This document shows positions 8,055 to 16,513 of a DNA stretch of 64,000 nt, piece by piece. This DNA comes from Streptomyces sp. TS71-3 (GTDB lineage Bacteria > Actinomycetota > Actinomycetes > Streptomycetales > Streptomycetaceae), in assembly GCF_018327685.1 (NCBI RefSeq), contig NZ_BNEL01000003.1:1984001-2048000 (forward strand). The letters are read 5' to 3'. The notes below the pieces were generated by a model that saw only the letters and a program-made list of their open reading frames with translations, searched no databases and was not told where the DNA came from. The position numbers and the translations under genes were made by a program. Numbering within the stretch: the first letter of the stretch is position 1; each line of letters starts with the position of its first letter.

Positions 8055-9056
8055 GTGGCACGGTTTCGCAGCTGGGTAAGCATCGCGCTGGCGGCAGCGC
8101 TCGGCCTGAGCATGGCGGGGTGCAGCAGCCACGGCGGCAAACGCGCCGAGGACGCCCGCAACGCCGCGGCCGGGGGGAAGGCGGCGGTCAACACACCCCG
8201 CTGGACGATCGCGATGGTCACGCACTCCGGCGACGGCGACACCTTCTGGGACATCGTCCAGAGCGGCGCCAAGCAGGCCGCCGTCAAGGACAACATCAAC
8301 TTCCTCTACTCGCACGACGACCAGGCCCAGCAGCAGGCGCAGCTCGTGGACGCCGCCGTCGACAAGAAGGTCGACGGCCTGATCGTCACGCTCGCCAAGC
8401 CGGACGCCATGAAGGCGGCCGTGGCCCGCGCCGAGAAGGCCGGCATCCCGGTGATCACCGTGAACTCCGGCGGCGACCAGTCCAAGGCGTTCGGCGCCCT
8501 CACCCACATCGGCCAGGACGAGACCATCGCGGGCCAGGCCGTCGGCGACGAGCTGAACAAGCGCGGCCGCAAGAAGGCCCTGTGCGTGGTGCACGAGCAG
8601 GGCAACGTCGGCCTCGAACAGCGGTGCGCAGGCGCCAAGGACCACTTCAAGGGCACCATGACCAACCTCTACGTCACCGGCACCAACATGCCGGACGTGG
8701 AGGCGTCCGTGGAGGCCAAGCTCCAGGCCGACAAGTCCATCGACAGCGTCGTCACGCTCGGCGCGCCGTTCGCCGACACCGCCGTCAAGGCCAAGGACGA
8801 GGCGGGCAGCAAGGCCGAGATCGACACCTTCGACCTGAACGCCCAGGTCGCCTCCGGCCTGAAGGACGGCAGCCTCGGCTTCGCCGTCGACCAGCAGCCG
8901 TACCTCCAGGGCTACGAGGCCGTCGACCTGCTCTGGCTCTACAAGTACAACGCCGACGAGCTGGGCGGCGGACGCCCGGTGCTGACCGGCCCGCAGATCA
9001 TCACCAAGGACAGCGCGGGCGCCCTGGCCGAGTACACCAAGCGGGGCACGCGATGA
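8055..9056 (+). CDS. Sugar ABC transporter substrate-binding lipoprotein (RbsB-like)
   Basis: Periplasmic-binding-protein-type receptor anchored to the membrane as a lipoprotein, 333 residues from the GTG at 8055 (AGGGGC upstream). The signal sequence ends in the lipobox LSMAGC near residue 20. The rest is a Peripla_BP_4 fold: [20 protein letters not shown], then [17 protein letters not shown], and [17 protein letters not shown] near the end, as in ribose, xylose or inositol binding proteins. Its stop overlaps the permease start by ATGA, so the three importer genes form one operon. The substrate is unknown; a pentose, cyclitol or similar sugar is likely. Confidence 0.92.
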   Translation: MARFRSWVSIALAAALGLSMAGCSSHGGKRAEDARNAAAGGKAAVNTPRWTIAMVTHSGDGDTFWDIVQSGAKQAAVKDNINFLYSHDDQAQQQAQLVDAAVDKKVDGLIVTLAKPDAMKAAVARAEKAGIPVITVNSGGDQSKAFGALTHIGQDETIAGQAVGDELNKRGRKKALCVVHEQGNVGLEQRCAGAKDHFKGTMTNLYVTGTNMPDVEASVEAKLQADKSIDSVVTLGAPFADTAVKAKDEAGSKAEIDTFDLNAQVASGLKDGSLGFAVDQQPYLQGYEAVDLLWLYKYNADELGGGRPVLTGPQIITKDSAGALAEYTKRGTR

Positions 9057-10138
9057 CCACGACCACTCCCGCCCCGGCCCCCGCGCCCGGCGCCGGCAGC
9101 GAGGGCCAGGGCCCCGGGGGCACCGACGAGCGGCTGCTCGGCAAATCGCCGCTGCGCAAGCTGCTCGGCCGTCCCGAACTCGGCTCGGTCGTCGGCGCGA
9201 TCGCCGTCTTCGTGTTCTTCGCCGTCGCGGCCGACTCGTTCCTGCGGACCTCCAGCCTCAGCACCGTCCTCTACGCCTCGTCCACCATCGGGATCATGGC
9301 GGTGCCGGTGGCGCTGCTGATGATCGGCGGCGAGTTCGACCTGTCGGCGGGCGTGATGGTGACCTCCTCCGCCCTCATCTCGTCGATGTTCAGCTACCAG
9401 ATGACCGCGAACGTCTGGGTCGGCGTCGGCGTCTCGCTGCTCGTGACCCTGGCGATCGGCGCGTTCAACGGCTTCATGCTGACCCGCACCAAGCTGCCGA
9501 GCTTCATCATCACCCTCGGCACCTACCTGATGCTGACCGGCATGAACCTGGGCTTCACCCAGCTCATCGACGGCACCGTGTCCACCAAGTCGATCGGGGA
9601 CATGGACGGCTTCGACTCCGCGCGGGCCCTGTTCGCGTCCCGGTTCACCATCGGCGGGGTCAGCTTCCGGATCACGATTGTCTGGTGGCTCGTGCTGGTG
9701 GCCGTCGCCACCTGGATCCTGCTGCGCACCCGCGTCGGCAACTGGATCTTCGCGGTGGGCGGCAGCAGGGACGCCGCACGGGCGGTGGGCGTCCCGGTGG
9801 CCAAGACCAAGATCGGGCTCTACATGGGCGTCGCCTTCGGCGCCTGGATCGCGGGACAGCACCTGCTCTTCTCGTTCGACTCCGTGCAGTCCGGCGAGGG
9901 CGTCGGCAACGAACTCATCTACATCATCGCCGCGGTGATCGGAGGCTGCCTGATCACCGGCGGCTACGGCTCCGCGGTGGGCTCCGCGATCGGCGCCCTG
10001 ATCTTCGGCATGACCAGCAAGGGCATCGTCTTCGCGGAGTGGGAGCCGGACTGGTTCAAGTTCTTCCTCGGAGCGATGCTGCTCCTCGCGACCCTGCTCA
10101 ACGCCTGGGTCCGCAAGCGCGCGGAGGCGACGGCATGA
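9053..10138 (+). CDS. Sugar ABC transporter permease (RbsC-like)
   Basis: Membrane subunit of a ribose/xylose/inositol-class importer, 361 residues. A Pro/Ala/Gly-rich cytoplasmic N-terminus (about 35 residues) precedes roughly nine to ten hydrophobic helices. The BPD_transp_2 signature is present: [21 protein letters not shown] near residue 80, [18 protein letters not shown] near 150, and a late [20 protein letters not shown] glycine-rich segment. It overlaps both neighbours at ATGA (9053 and 10135), indicating translational coupling and a stoichiometric complex. Confidence 0.93.
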   Translation: MTTTTPAPAPAPGAGSEGQGPGGTDERLLGKSPLRKLLGRPELGSVVGAIAVFVFFAVAADSFLRTSSLSTVLYASSTIGIMAVPVALLMIGGEFDLSAGVMVTSSALISSMFSYQMTANVWVGVGVSLLVTLAIGAFNGFMLTRTKLPSFIITLGTYLMLTGMNLGFTQLIDGTVSTKSIGDMDGFDSARALFASRFTIGGVSFRITIVWWLVLVAVATWILLRTRVGNWIFAVGGSRDAARAVGVPVAKTKIGLYMGVAFGAWIAGQHLLFSFDSVQSGEGVGNELIYIIAAVIGGCLITGGYGSAVGSAIGALIFGMTSKGIVFAEWEPDWFKFFLGAMLLLATLLNAWVRKRAEATA

Positions 10139-11148
10139 CGGCCAAGGACGACGGTGTGGCGGGCGACGGCACGGAGGCGGCGGGGGCCGCCGGGACGCCG
10201 GGTACGGATGCGGCGGGCGGTGCGGAGGCGACGGGCACGGACGCCGCGGCGGGTGAGGTCGAGGGCACGGACGGCGTGGCGGCGGGCGAAGGGGAGCCCG
10301 TGGACCGCGAGGCGCCGGACGCGCCGGAGGACGGGGAGCGCCCGCCCCTCGTCCGGCTCGACGCCGTCAGCAAGTACTACGGCAACGTCCGCGCGCTCGA
10401 AGAGGTCTCCCTCGACGTGCACGCCGGGCAGATCAGCTGTGTCCTCGGCGACAACGGCGCGGGCAAGTCCACCCTCATCAAGATCATCGCGGGCCTGCAC
10501 CGGCACGACGCGGGCACCTTCCGGATCGAGGGCGAGGAGGCCTCCCTCGGCTCCCCGCGCGAGGCCCTGGACCGCGGCATCGCCACGGTCTACCAGGACC
10601 TCGCCGTGGTCTCCCTGATGCCCGTCTGGCGGAACTTCTTCCTCGGCTCCGAGCCCACCAAGGGATGGGGGCCGCTGCGCCGCATGGACGTGCCGTTCAT
10701 GCGCGCCACCGCACACGCCGAGCTGCGCCGCATGGGCATCGACCTGCGCGACGTCGACCAGCCCATCGGCACGCTCTCGGGCGGTGAGCGGCAGTGCGTG
10801 GCCATCGCCCGCGCGGTCTACTTCGGAGCCAAGGTCCTCGTCCTCGACGAGCCCACCGCCGCGCTCGGCGTGAAGCAGTCCGGGGTGGTCCTGAAGTACG
10901 TGGCCGCGGCGCGGGACGCCGGACTCGGTGTGGTACTGATCACGCACAACCCGCACCACGCCTACCTGGTCGGGGACCGTTTCGTCCTGCTCAAGCGGGG
11001 TGTCATGGCGGGCAGCCACACCCGCGACGAGATCACCCTGGACGAGCTCACCCGCCAGATGGCGGGCGGCACGGAGCTGGACGACCTCCGCCACGAACTG
11101 GAACGCGCCCCGGCCCCGGCGCACCTCGGCGGCCCCGGCACGCCTTGA
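10135..11148 (+). CDS. Sugar ABC transporter ATP-binding protein, single NBD
   Basis: ATPase of the importer, 337 residues. The first 70 residues are an acidic Ala/Gly/Thr/Glu-rich tail. One nucleotide-binding domain follows, with Walker [10 protein letters not shown] near residue 107, a Q-loop in TVYQDLAVV, signature [14 protein letters not shown], Walker [12 protein letters not shown], and the switch His in LITHNPHH. Most RbsA/XylG ATPases carry two tandem domains of about 500 residues in total; this one has only one and presumably works as a homodimer, as in FrcA-type systems. Confidence 0.92.
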   Translation: MTAKDDGVAGDGTEAAGAAGTPGTDAAGGAEATGTDAAAGEVEGTDGVAAGEGEPVDREAPDAPEDGERPPLVRLDAVSKYYGNVRALEEVSLDVHAGQISCVLGDNGAGKSTLIKIIAGLHRHDAGTFRIEGEEASLGSPREALDRGIATVYQDLAVVSLMPVWRNFFLGSEPTKGWGPLRRMDVPFMRATAHAELRRMGIDLRDVDQPIGTLSGGERQCVAIARAVYFGAKVLVLDEPTAALGVKQSGVVLKYVAAARDAGLGVVLITHNPHHAYLVGDRFVLLKRGVMAGSHTRDEITLDELTRQMAGGTELDDLRHELERAPAPAHLGGPGTP

Positions 11149-11173
11149 TCGCGGCCCAGCCCCGGCCCACCTC

Positions 11174-11346
11174 AGGGGCGCGGGTCTGTGTCGATATGCG
11201 GCTCCGCCGCGCAGGCGCGAGCAACCATCCACCGGGGGGTGGTCCGGACGCGGCCGATGGGCTGGCGGAGACTGCCCCTTTGGGTCGGTGGCGACGTGAC
11301 GGTGTCGTCGCGTGGCTGGTCGCGCAGTTCCCGGCGCCCCTTTGAT
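11174..11346 (+). repeat. Intergenic direct repeat, copy 1
   Basis: Begins AGGGGCGCGGGTCTGTGTCG and runs through a GATATGCGGCTCCGCCGCGC block and CAACCATCCACCGGGG to GTCGCGCAGTTCCCGGCGCC. It is duplicated almost entirely at 11369-11522. Confidence 0.75.
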
Positions 11347-11368
11347 CGGGGCGTAGCCCAGCCCTGCA

Positions 11369-11522
11369 AGGGGCGCGGGTCTGTGTCGATATGCGGCTCC
11401 GCCGCGCAGGCGCGAGCAACCATCCACCGGGGGTGGTCCGGATGCGACAGAACCAGCCCCTCTGGGCCGGTGGCGACCTGACGGTGTCGTCGTGGCTGGT
11501 CGCGCAGTTCCCCGCGCCCCTA
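11369..11522 (+). repeat. Intergenic direct repeat, copy 2
   Basis: Second copy of the preceding element, in the same orientation. The outer parts are nearly identical (AGGGGCGCGGGTCTGTGTCG at the left, GTCGCGCAGTTCCCCGCGCC at the right) and the centre is about 20 bp shorter. Its right end shares the GCGCAGTTCCCCGCGCCCCT motif with the 7.6-kb element, so this is a dispersed family. Confidence 0.75.
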
Positions 11523-11676
11523 GGGGAACGGGGCGCAACCCCGACGTAAAGGGATGCCGGGCCCACGGACGGAACCGTGCGGTGCCGGCCACGCGCGTGC
11601 GGGTACAGCCGGGCGCAGCCACCTGCAGCGACCCGCGCCATGCGCCCCCACCGCCGCGTGAGGCACAATCGGCGCG

Positions 11677-12870
11677 ATGAGCACCTACCGCGACCTCGCC
11701 CTCTCCCGAGCTCTCCAGGTCGGTCGGGCCGGCGGCGCCGGTGGTTCCGCGCGGGCCACCGTTCTGCGCACCGTCGGCGCCCGAGAGCGCCGCTCCCACC
11801 TGACGGCGCCCCGCGTGCCCACCGTGGGCATCGACATCGGCGGGACCAAGGTGATGGCGGGCGTCGTGGACGCCGACGGCGCCATCCTGGAGACCCTGCG
11901 CGCCGAGACCCCGGACAAGTCCAAGAGCCCCCGGGTCGTCGAGGACACCATCGTCGAGCTCGTGCTCGACCTGTCCGACAGACACGACGTGCACGCCGTC
12001 GGCATCGGCGCCGCCGGCTGGGTCGACGCCGACCGCAACCGCGTGCTCTTCGCACCCCACCTGTCCTGGCGGAACGAGCCCCTGCGCGACCGGCTCTCCG
12101 GCCGCCTCGCCGTCCCCGTGATGGTCGACAACGACGCGAACACCGCCGCCTGGGGCGAATGGCGCTTCGGCGCGGGCCGCGGCGAGAGCCACCTCGTCAT
12201 GATCACCCTCGGCACCGGCATCGGCGGCGCGATCCTGGAGGACGGCCAGGTCAAGCGGGGCAAGTACGGGGTCGCGGGAGAATTCGGCCATATGCAGGTC
12301 GTCCCGGGCGGACACCGCTGCCCCTGCGGGAACCGCGGATGCTGGGAGCAGTACAGCTCCGGCAACGCCCTGGTCCGCGAGGCACGGGAGCTCGCCGCCG
12401 CGGACTCGCCGGTCGCGTACAACATCATCGACCGGGTCAAGGGCAGCATCCCCGACATCACGGGACCCCTGATCACGGAGCTGGCCCGCGAGGGCGACGC
12501 GATGTGCGTGGAACTGCTCCAGGACATCGGCCAGTGGCTCGGCGTGGGCATCGCGAACCTGGCCGCCGCACTCGACCCGTCCTGCTTCGTGATCGGCGGC
12601 GGGGTCAGCGCGGCGGACGACCTGCTGATCGGACCGGCCCGCGAGGCGTTCCGGCGCCACCTCACCGGGCGCGGATACCGGCCGGAGGCGCGGGTCGCAC
12701 GCGCCCAGCTGGGGCCCGAGGCCGGTATGGTCGGCGCAGCCGATCTGGCCCGACTCGTGGCCCGCCGGTTCCGCCGCGCCAAGCGCCGCCGCGTGGAGCG
12801 GTACGAACGGTACGAGCGGTATGTCCAGGCGGCACGCCGCACCGCCCGCACCCAGGGGTCCCAGCGATGA
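11677..12870 (+). CDS. ROK-family sugar kinase (glucokinase-like)
   Basis: Predicted ATP-dependent hexose kinase, 397 residues. The phosphate-1 motif GIDIGGTKVMAGVVD starts near residue 50. VDNDANTAAWGEWRFG supplies the catalytic Asp, and GTGIGGAILEDG the phosphate-2 segment. The ROK zinc motif CPCGNRGCWEQ near residue 213 is intact, which favours a true sugar kinase over a ROK repressor; there is no N-terminal winged helix, only a short basic tail. The extended Arg-rich C-terminus (about residues 365-397) is unusual. It lies after the importer and would phosphorylate the imported sugar; glucose is possible but not shown. Its stop overlaps the next start (ATGA). Confidence 0.9.
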   Translation: MSTYRDLALSRALQVGRAGGAGGSARATVLRTVGARERRSHLTAPRVPTVGIDIGGTKVMAGVVDADGAILETLRAETPDKSKSPRVVEDTIVELVLDLSDRHDVHAVGIGAAGWVDADRNRVLFAPHLSWRNEPLRDRLSGRLAVPVMVDNDANTAAWGEWRFGAGRGESHLVMITLGTGIGGAILEDGQVKRGKYGVAGEFGHMQVVPGGHRCPCGNRGCWEQYSSGNALVREARELAAADSPVAYNIIDRVKGSIPDITGPLITELAREGDAMCVELLQDIGQWLGVGIANLAAALDPSCFVIGGGVSAADDLLIGPAREAFRRHLTGRGYRPEARVARAQLGPEAGMVGAADLARLVARRFRRAKRRRVERYERYERYVQAARRTARTQGSQR

Positions 12871-13466
12871 GTACCACCGAACCCGACACCGTGGAACGGA
12901 CCGACGTGAGCGCCGACGCCGTGCCACCCGGCCGGCCGGCCGAGAACCGCCGCCATGTGATCCGCAGGCGCACCCTCACGCTGAGCGTCATCGTGCTGCT
13001 CATCGGCATCCCGGCGGGCTACCTGGTGATCTCCGCGAACCAGAGCCGGGACAGCGGCAAGGACAAGCAGGCCAGGTACACGGCCACCGGCCTGCTCGCC
13101 GGCGTGCCCTCCCGGGTCCAGCAACGGCTGTACGACGTCCACATCCCCAGCCAGCACGAGGCCATCTCGTACTACGAGACTAACAACTGGAAGACCAGCC
13201 GCCTCTACGTCGAGTTCCTGACCACCCCGCACGGCCTGAACACCTTCCTCTCCGCCATGGGCACCAGCCCCGGCGCGCTCCAGAAGGGCGACCTGCCCAT
13301 CAGCGCCCGCGACCGCAGGATCGTCGAATGGGACTTCAGCGGCACGGGCGACTGGCGGGGCCTCACGTACCGCCAGAAGAACCCGCTGCCCACGTTGAAC
13401 GTCGTGGTCAACAACTCCAACCCGCGCTACCCCGAGGTCTTCGTGGTCTCCTCCACCACGCCCTGA
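12867..13466 (+). CDS. Single-pass membrane protein, unknown function
   Basis: 199 residues from the ATG at 12867, which overlaps the ROK kinase stop by ATGA and so is translationally coupled. The polar N-terminus is followed by RRRTLTLSVIVLLIGIPAGYLVISAN (one transmembrane helix near residues 35-57), then an extracellular domain of about 140 residues with no recognised motif. Its topology suggests a type II membrane or anchored extracytoplasmic protein. I do not recognise the family and infer no function beyond the operon link. Confidence 0.75.
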   Translation: MSTTEPDTVERTDVSADAVPPGRPAENRRHVIRRRTLTLSVIVLLIGIPAGYLVISANQSRDSGKDKQARYTATGLLAGVPSRVQQRLYDVHIPSQHEAISYYETNNWKTSRLYVEFLTTPHGLNTFLSAMGTSPGALQKGDLPISARDRRIVEWDFSGTGDWRGLTYRQKNPLPTLNVVVNNSNPRYPEVFVVSSTTP

Positions 13467-13496
13467 ACCCGCACGGCGGGCATACGGCGGAACCGA

Positions 13497-13519
13497 TTGT
13501 CAGACCCCCCTCGTAGAGT
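13497..13519 (+). promoter_or_regulatory. PafBC-type (RecA-independent) DNA damage promoter candidate
   Basis: TTGTCAGAC at 13497-13505, then exactly eight bases, then TAGAGT at 13514-13519. This fits the layout TTGTCRGTG-N8-TANNNT known for mycobacterial and Streptomyces damage-inducible promoters, with seven of nine matches in the first block. It lies about 43 bases before the helicase start. Confidence 0.6.
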
Positions 13520-13561
13520 CGAAGACACCCGACCAGGCGAGAGTGGAGGGAGGCGAGACAG

Positions 13562-16513
13562 ATGGCCGCGCGAGACACCGCGGCACGGACGGAAGGCCCC
13601 GCGGGCCGGGGCCCCACGGCCCTGGGGCGCACGGGCAGGGGCACGACCGGCCGCGACCCCGTGGACCACGGGCTCGCCCTCGCCCGCCTCCCCGCCGTCT
13701 TCGTCCCCGCACCGCTTCCCCGGGACGGCCACCTCGCCTTCTGGGACCCCACAGGGGCCCTCGACCCCCACCGGAGCACGCACCCGGGCGCCACCCCCGC
13801 CCGGCTCACGGTGATCCGCCCCGGCACGCCCGTGCGCGCGGAGTCCGTCCCCGCCCTCACCGTCCCGCTGGCCGCCGCCCTCCCGCTGCTCGCCGCCGCC
13901 CGCAAGACCTCCGGCACCCATCCGGCCACCGCCTGCTGGTCCGCCGCCGCGCTGCACGCCCTGCGGCTCGTCGCGCGCGGCCGCCTGCTGCCGGGACTCA
14001 CCGCCGAGGGCCACGACGCCTGGCGCGCCGGCCCGCTGGACGCCGAGGACGTCGCGCACCTCAGAGCCGTGGCCGCGGCCCTGCCTCCCGAGGGCCACGC
14101 CGTCCCCCTGCCGGGCGGCGACCCGCCTGCGGTGCCGGAGCCCGAGGCACTCGTCCGCGCGTTCCTGGACGCCGTCGCGGACACCCTGCCGCGCACGCCC
14201 GCCGCGCCCCACGTGTCGGGCGCGCCGTTCGCCGCGCGCCAGGCCCAGCCGCTGCCCCGGGCCGGCGAATGGGCGGCCGAGGTCGCCGCCGGCATGGACG
14301 TCGGGGTCCGGGTCTCGCTCCGCCTCGACCTCTCCGTGTTCTCGGGGTATCGCGTCTTCGACGACGGCACCCGGGCCGGTGCCCAGGGGGCCGCGGCCGG
14401 GCCCGCGGCGCGCAGCGCGGGAGCGGCGATCGTGCAGGTGCACAGCCTCGCCGACCCCACCCTCGTGGTCGACGCGGCGGCCCTGTGGGAGGGCGACGCC
14501 GACCCCGCCTTCGGCCCCCGCACCCGGGTCGACACAGCGCTCGCGGTGCGCCGCGCGGCCCGCGTCTGGCCGCCGCTCGCCCGGCTCGCCGACCAGCCGG
14601 TGCCGGACGTGCTGCCGCTGTCCGAGGACGAGCTGACGGAGCTCCTGGGGGCGGCCACCGGCCGGCTCGCGGCGGCCGGCGTCGCCGTGCACTGGCCCCG
14701 CGACCTCGCCCGGGACCTCACCGCCACCGCCGAGGTGCGGCCCGCGCCGGGCAGCGCCTCCGACGGGCCGGCGTTCTTCGAGAGCGAGGACCTCCTCCAG
14801 TTCCGCTGGCAGCTCGCCCTCGGCGGCGAGCCCCTCAGCGAGGCCGAGATGGACGCACTGGCCGAGGCGCACCGCCCGATCGTCCGGCTGCGGGACAGCT
14901 GGGTCCTCGTCGATCCCGGCCTCGTACGCAAGGCCCGCCGGCGCGAACTGGGCCTGCTCGACCCGGTGGACGCGCTCGCCGCGGCCCTCGCCGGCAGCGT
15001 CGAGGTGGACGGCGAGCGGATCGAGGCGGTGCCGGTGGGCGCGCTCGCGGCGCTCCGCAACCGGCTCACCGCCGGCATCGAGCCCGCCGAGCCGCCCCCG
15101 GGCCTGCACGCCCGCCTGCGCGAGTACCAGCTCCGCGGCCTCGCCTGGCTCGACATGATGACGTCCCTCGGCCTCGGCGGCTGCCTCGCCGACGACATGG
15201 GCCTCGGCAAGACGGTCACCCTCATCGCGCTCCATCTGCGGCGTGCCAGGCCCGAACCCACCCTCGTGGTCTGCCCCGCCTCGCTCCTCGGGAACTGGCA
15301 GCGGGAGATCGAGCGCTTCGCCCCGGGCACCCCGGTGCGCCGCTTCCACGGCCAGGGCCGCAGCCTGGCCGGCCTGGACGCCGGCTTCGTGCTCACCACG
15401 TACGGCACCATGCGCTCCGCCGCGGCCGAACTCGCCGAGCAGCCCTGGGGCATGGTCGTCGCGGACGAGGCCCAGCACATCAAGAACCCGTACTCGGCCA
15501 CCGCGCGGGCCCTGCGCACCATCCCCGCCCCCGCCCGCGTCGCCCTCACCGGCACCCCCGTGGAGAACAACCTCTCCGAGCTGTGGTCCCTGCTCGACTG
15601 GACCACCCCCGGCCTGCTCGGCCCCCTGAAGGCGTTCCGCTCCCGGCACGCGCGTGCCGTCGAGGGGAGCATCGCGGCCGGTGAGGACACCGGGGCGGCC
15701 GAGCGACTGGCCAAGCTCGTGCGGCCCTTCCTGCTGCGCCGCAAGAAGTCCGACCCCGGCATCGTGCCCGAGCTGCCGCCGAAGACCGAGACCGACCACC
15801 CGGTGCCGCTCACCCGCGAGCAGGGCGCGCTCTACGAAGCCGTGGTGCGCGAGTCGATGGCACTCATCGAGGCCGCGGAGGGCATCAGCCGCCGGGGACT
15901 GGTCCTCAAGCTGCTCACCTCACTCAAGCAGATCTGCAACCACCCCGCGCAGTACCTCAAGGAGCCCGGCGGCCGGCTGGAGGGCCGGTCCGGCAAGCTG
16001 GCGCTGCTCGACGACCTCCTCGACACCCTCCTCGCCGAGGAGGGCTCGGCCCTGGTCTTCACCCAGTACGTCGGCATGGCCCGGCTGCTCTCCGCCCATC
16101 TCGCCTCCCGCGCCGTCCCCGCGGCGCTGCTGCACGGCGGCACGCCCGTACCGGAGCGGGAGCGGCTCGTCGACCGCTTCCAGAGCGGCGCCACACCCGT
16201 GCTGATCCTCTCCCTCAAGGCGGCCGGCACCGGCCTCAACCTCACCCGCGCCGGCCATGTCGTCCACTACGACCGCTGGTGGAATCCCGCGGTCGAGGAG
16301 CAGGCCACCGACCGCGCCTACCGCATCGGGCAGACCCAGCCCGTCCAGGTGCACCGCCTCATCACCGAGGGCACGGTGGAGGACCGCATCGCCGGCCTGC
16401 TGGAGGCCAAGCGAGCCCTGGCCGACGCGGTCCTCGGCACCGGCGAGGCATCCCTCACCGAGCTGACGGACCGTGAACTGGCGGACCTGGTGTCCCTGCG
16501 GAGGCCGTCATGA
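13562..16513 (+). CDS. SNF2/RapA-family DEXH helicase (Swi2/Snf2 ATPase)
   Basis: Double-stranded-DNA translocase of 983 residues. The ATG at 13562 has a strong GGAGGGAGG upstream. The N-terminal half is a bacterial SNF2-associated region. The ATPase core starts near residue 520 (LRGLAWLDMM), with motif I DDMGLGKT near residue 543, motif II DEAQH near 636, motif III ALTGTPVENNLSELWSL, and the helicase C-terminal lobe with ALVFTQY and YDRWWNPAVEEQATDRAYRIGQ near 900-925. It forms an operon with the downstream SWIM protein (ATGA overlap). The pair probably remodels nucleoprotein during DNA repair, which fits the damage-type promoter. Confidence 0.95.
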   Translation: MAARDTAARTEGPAGRGPTALGRTGRGTTGRDPVDHGLALARLPAVFVPAPLPRDGHLAFWDPTGALDPHRSTHPGATPARLTVIRPGTPVRAESVPALTVPLAAALPLLAAARKTSGTHPATACWSAAALHALRLVARGRLLPGLTAEGHDAWRAGPLDAEDVAHLRAVAAALPPEGHAVPLPGGDPPAVPEPEALVRAFLDAVADTLPRTPAAPHVSGAPFAARQAQPLPRAGEWAAEVAAGMDVGVRVSLRLDLSVFSGYRVFDDGTRAGAQGAAAGPAARSAGAAIVQVHSLADPTLVVDAAALWEGDADPAFGPRTRVDTALAVRRAARVWPPLARLADQPVPDVLPLSEDELTELLGAATGRLAAAGVAVHWPRDLARDLTATAEVRPAPGSASDGPAFFESEDLLQFRWQLALGGEPLSEAEMDALAEAHRPIVRLRDSWVLVDPGLVRKARRRELGLLDPVDALAAALAGSVEVDGERIEAVPVGALAALRNRLTAGIEPAEPPPGLHARLREYQLRGLAWLDMMTSLGLGGCLADDMGLGKTVTLIALHLRRARPEPTLVVCPASLLGNWQREIERFAPGTPVRRFHGQGRSLAGLDAGFVLTTYGTMRSAAAELAEQPWGMVVADEAQHIKNPYSATARALRTIPAPARVALTGTPVENNLSELWSLLDWTTPGLLGPLKAFRSRHARAVEGSIAAGEDTGAAERLAKLVRPFLLRRKKSDPGIVPELPPKTETDHPVPLTREQGALYEAVVRESMALIEAAEGISRRGLVLKLLTSLKQICNHPAQYLKEPGGRLEGRSGKLALLDDLLDTLLAEEGSALVFTQYVGMARLLSAHLASRAVPAALLHGGTPVPERERLVDRFQSGATPVLILSLKAAGTGLNLTRAGHVVHYDRWWNPAVEEQATDRAYRIGQTQPVQVHRLITEGTVEDRIAGLLEAKRALADAVLGTGEASLTELTDRELADLVSLRRPS

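Larger units (their letters stand above)
11149..11676. other. Gene-free stretch occupied by intergenic repeats
   Basis: Beyond the two direct-repeat copies listed separately, this stretch contains only the presumed promoter region of the ROK kinase. I see no gene. Confidence 0.6.

Noticed and set aside
9964..12927. 987-codon minus-strand open frame
   Set aside because: It runs antisense across the permease end, the ABC ATPase, intergenic repeats and the ROK kinase; codon pattern and composition are those of a GC-rich shadow frame.
13408..15813. Two overlapping 790-800-codon minus-strand frames and a 713-codon plus-strand frame
   Set aside because: They shadow the SNF2 helicase, whose motifs, ribosome binding site and length are unambiguous.
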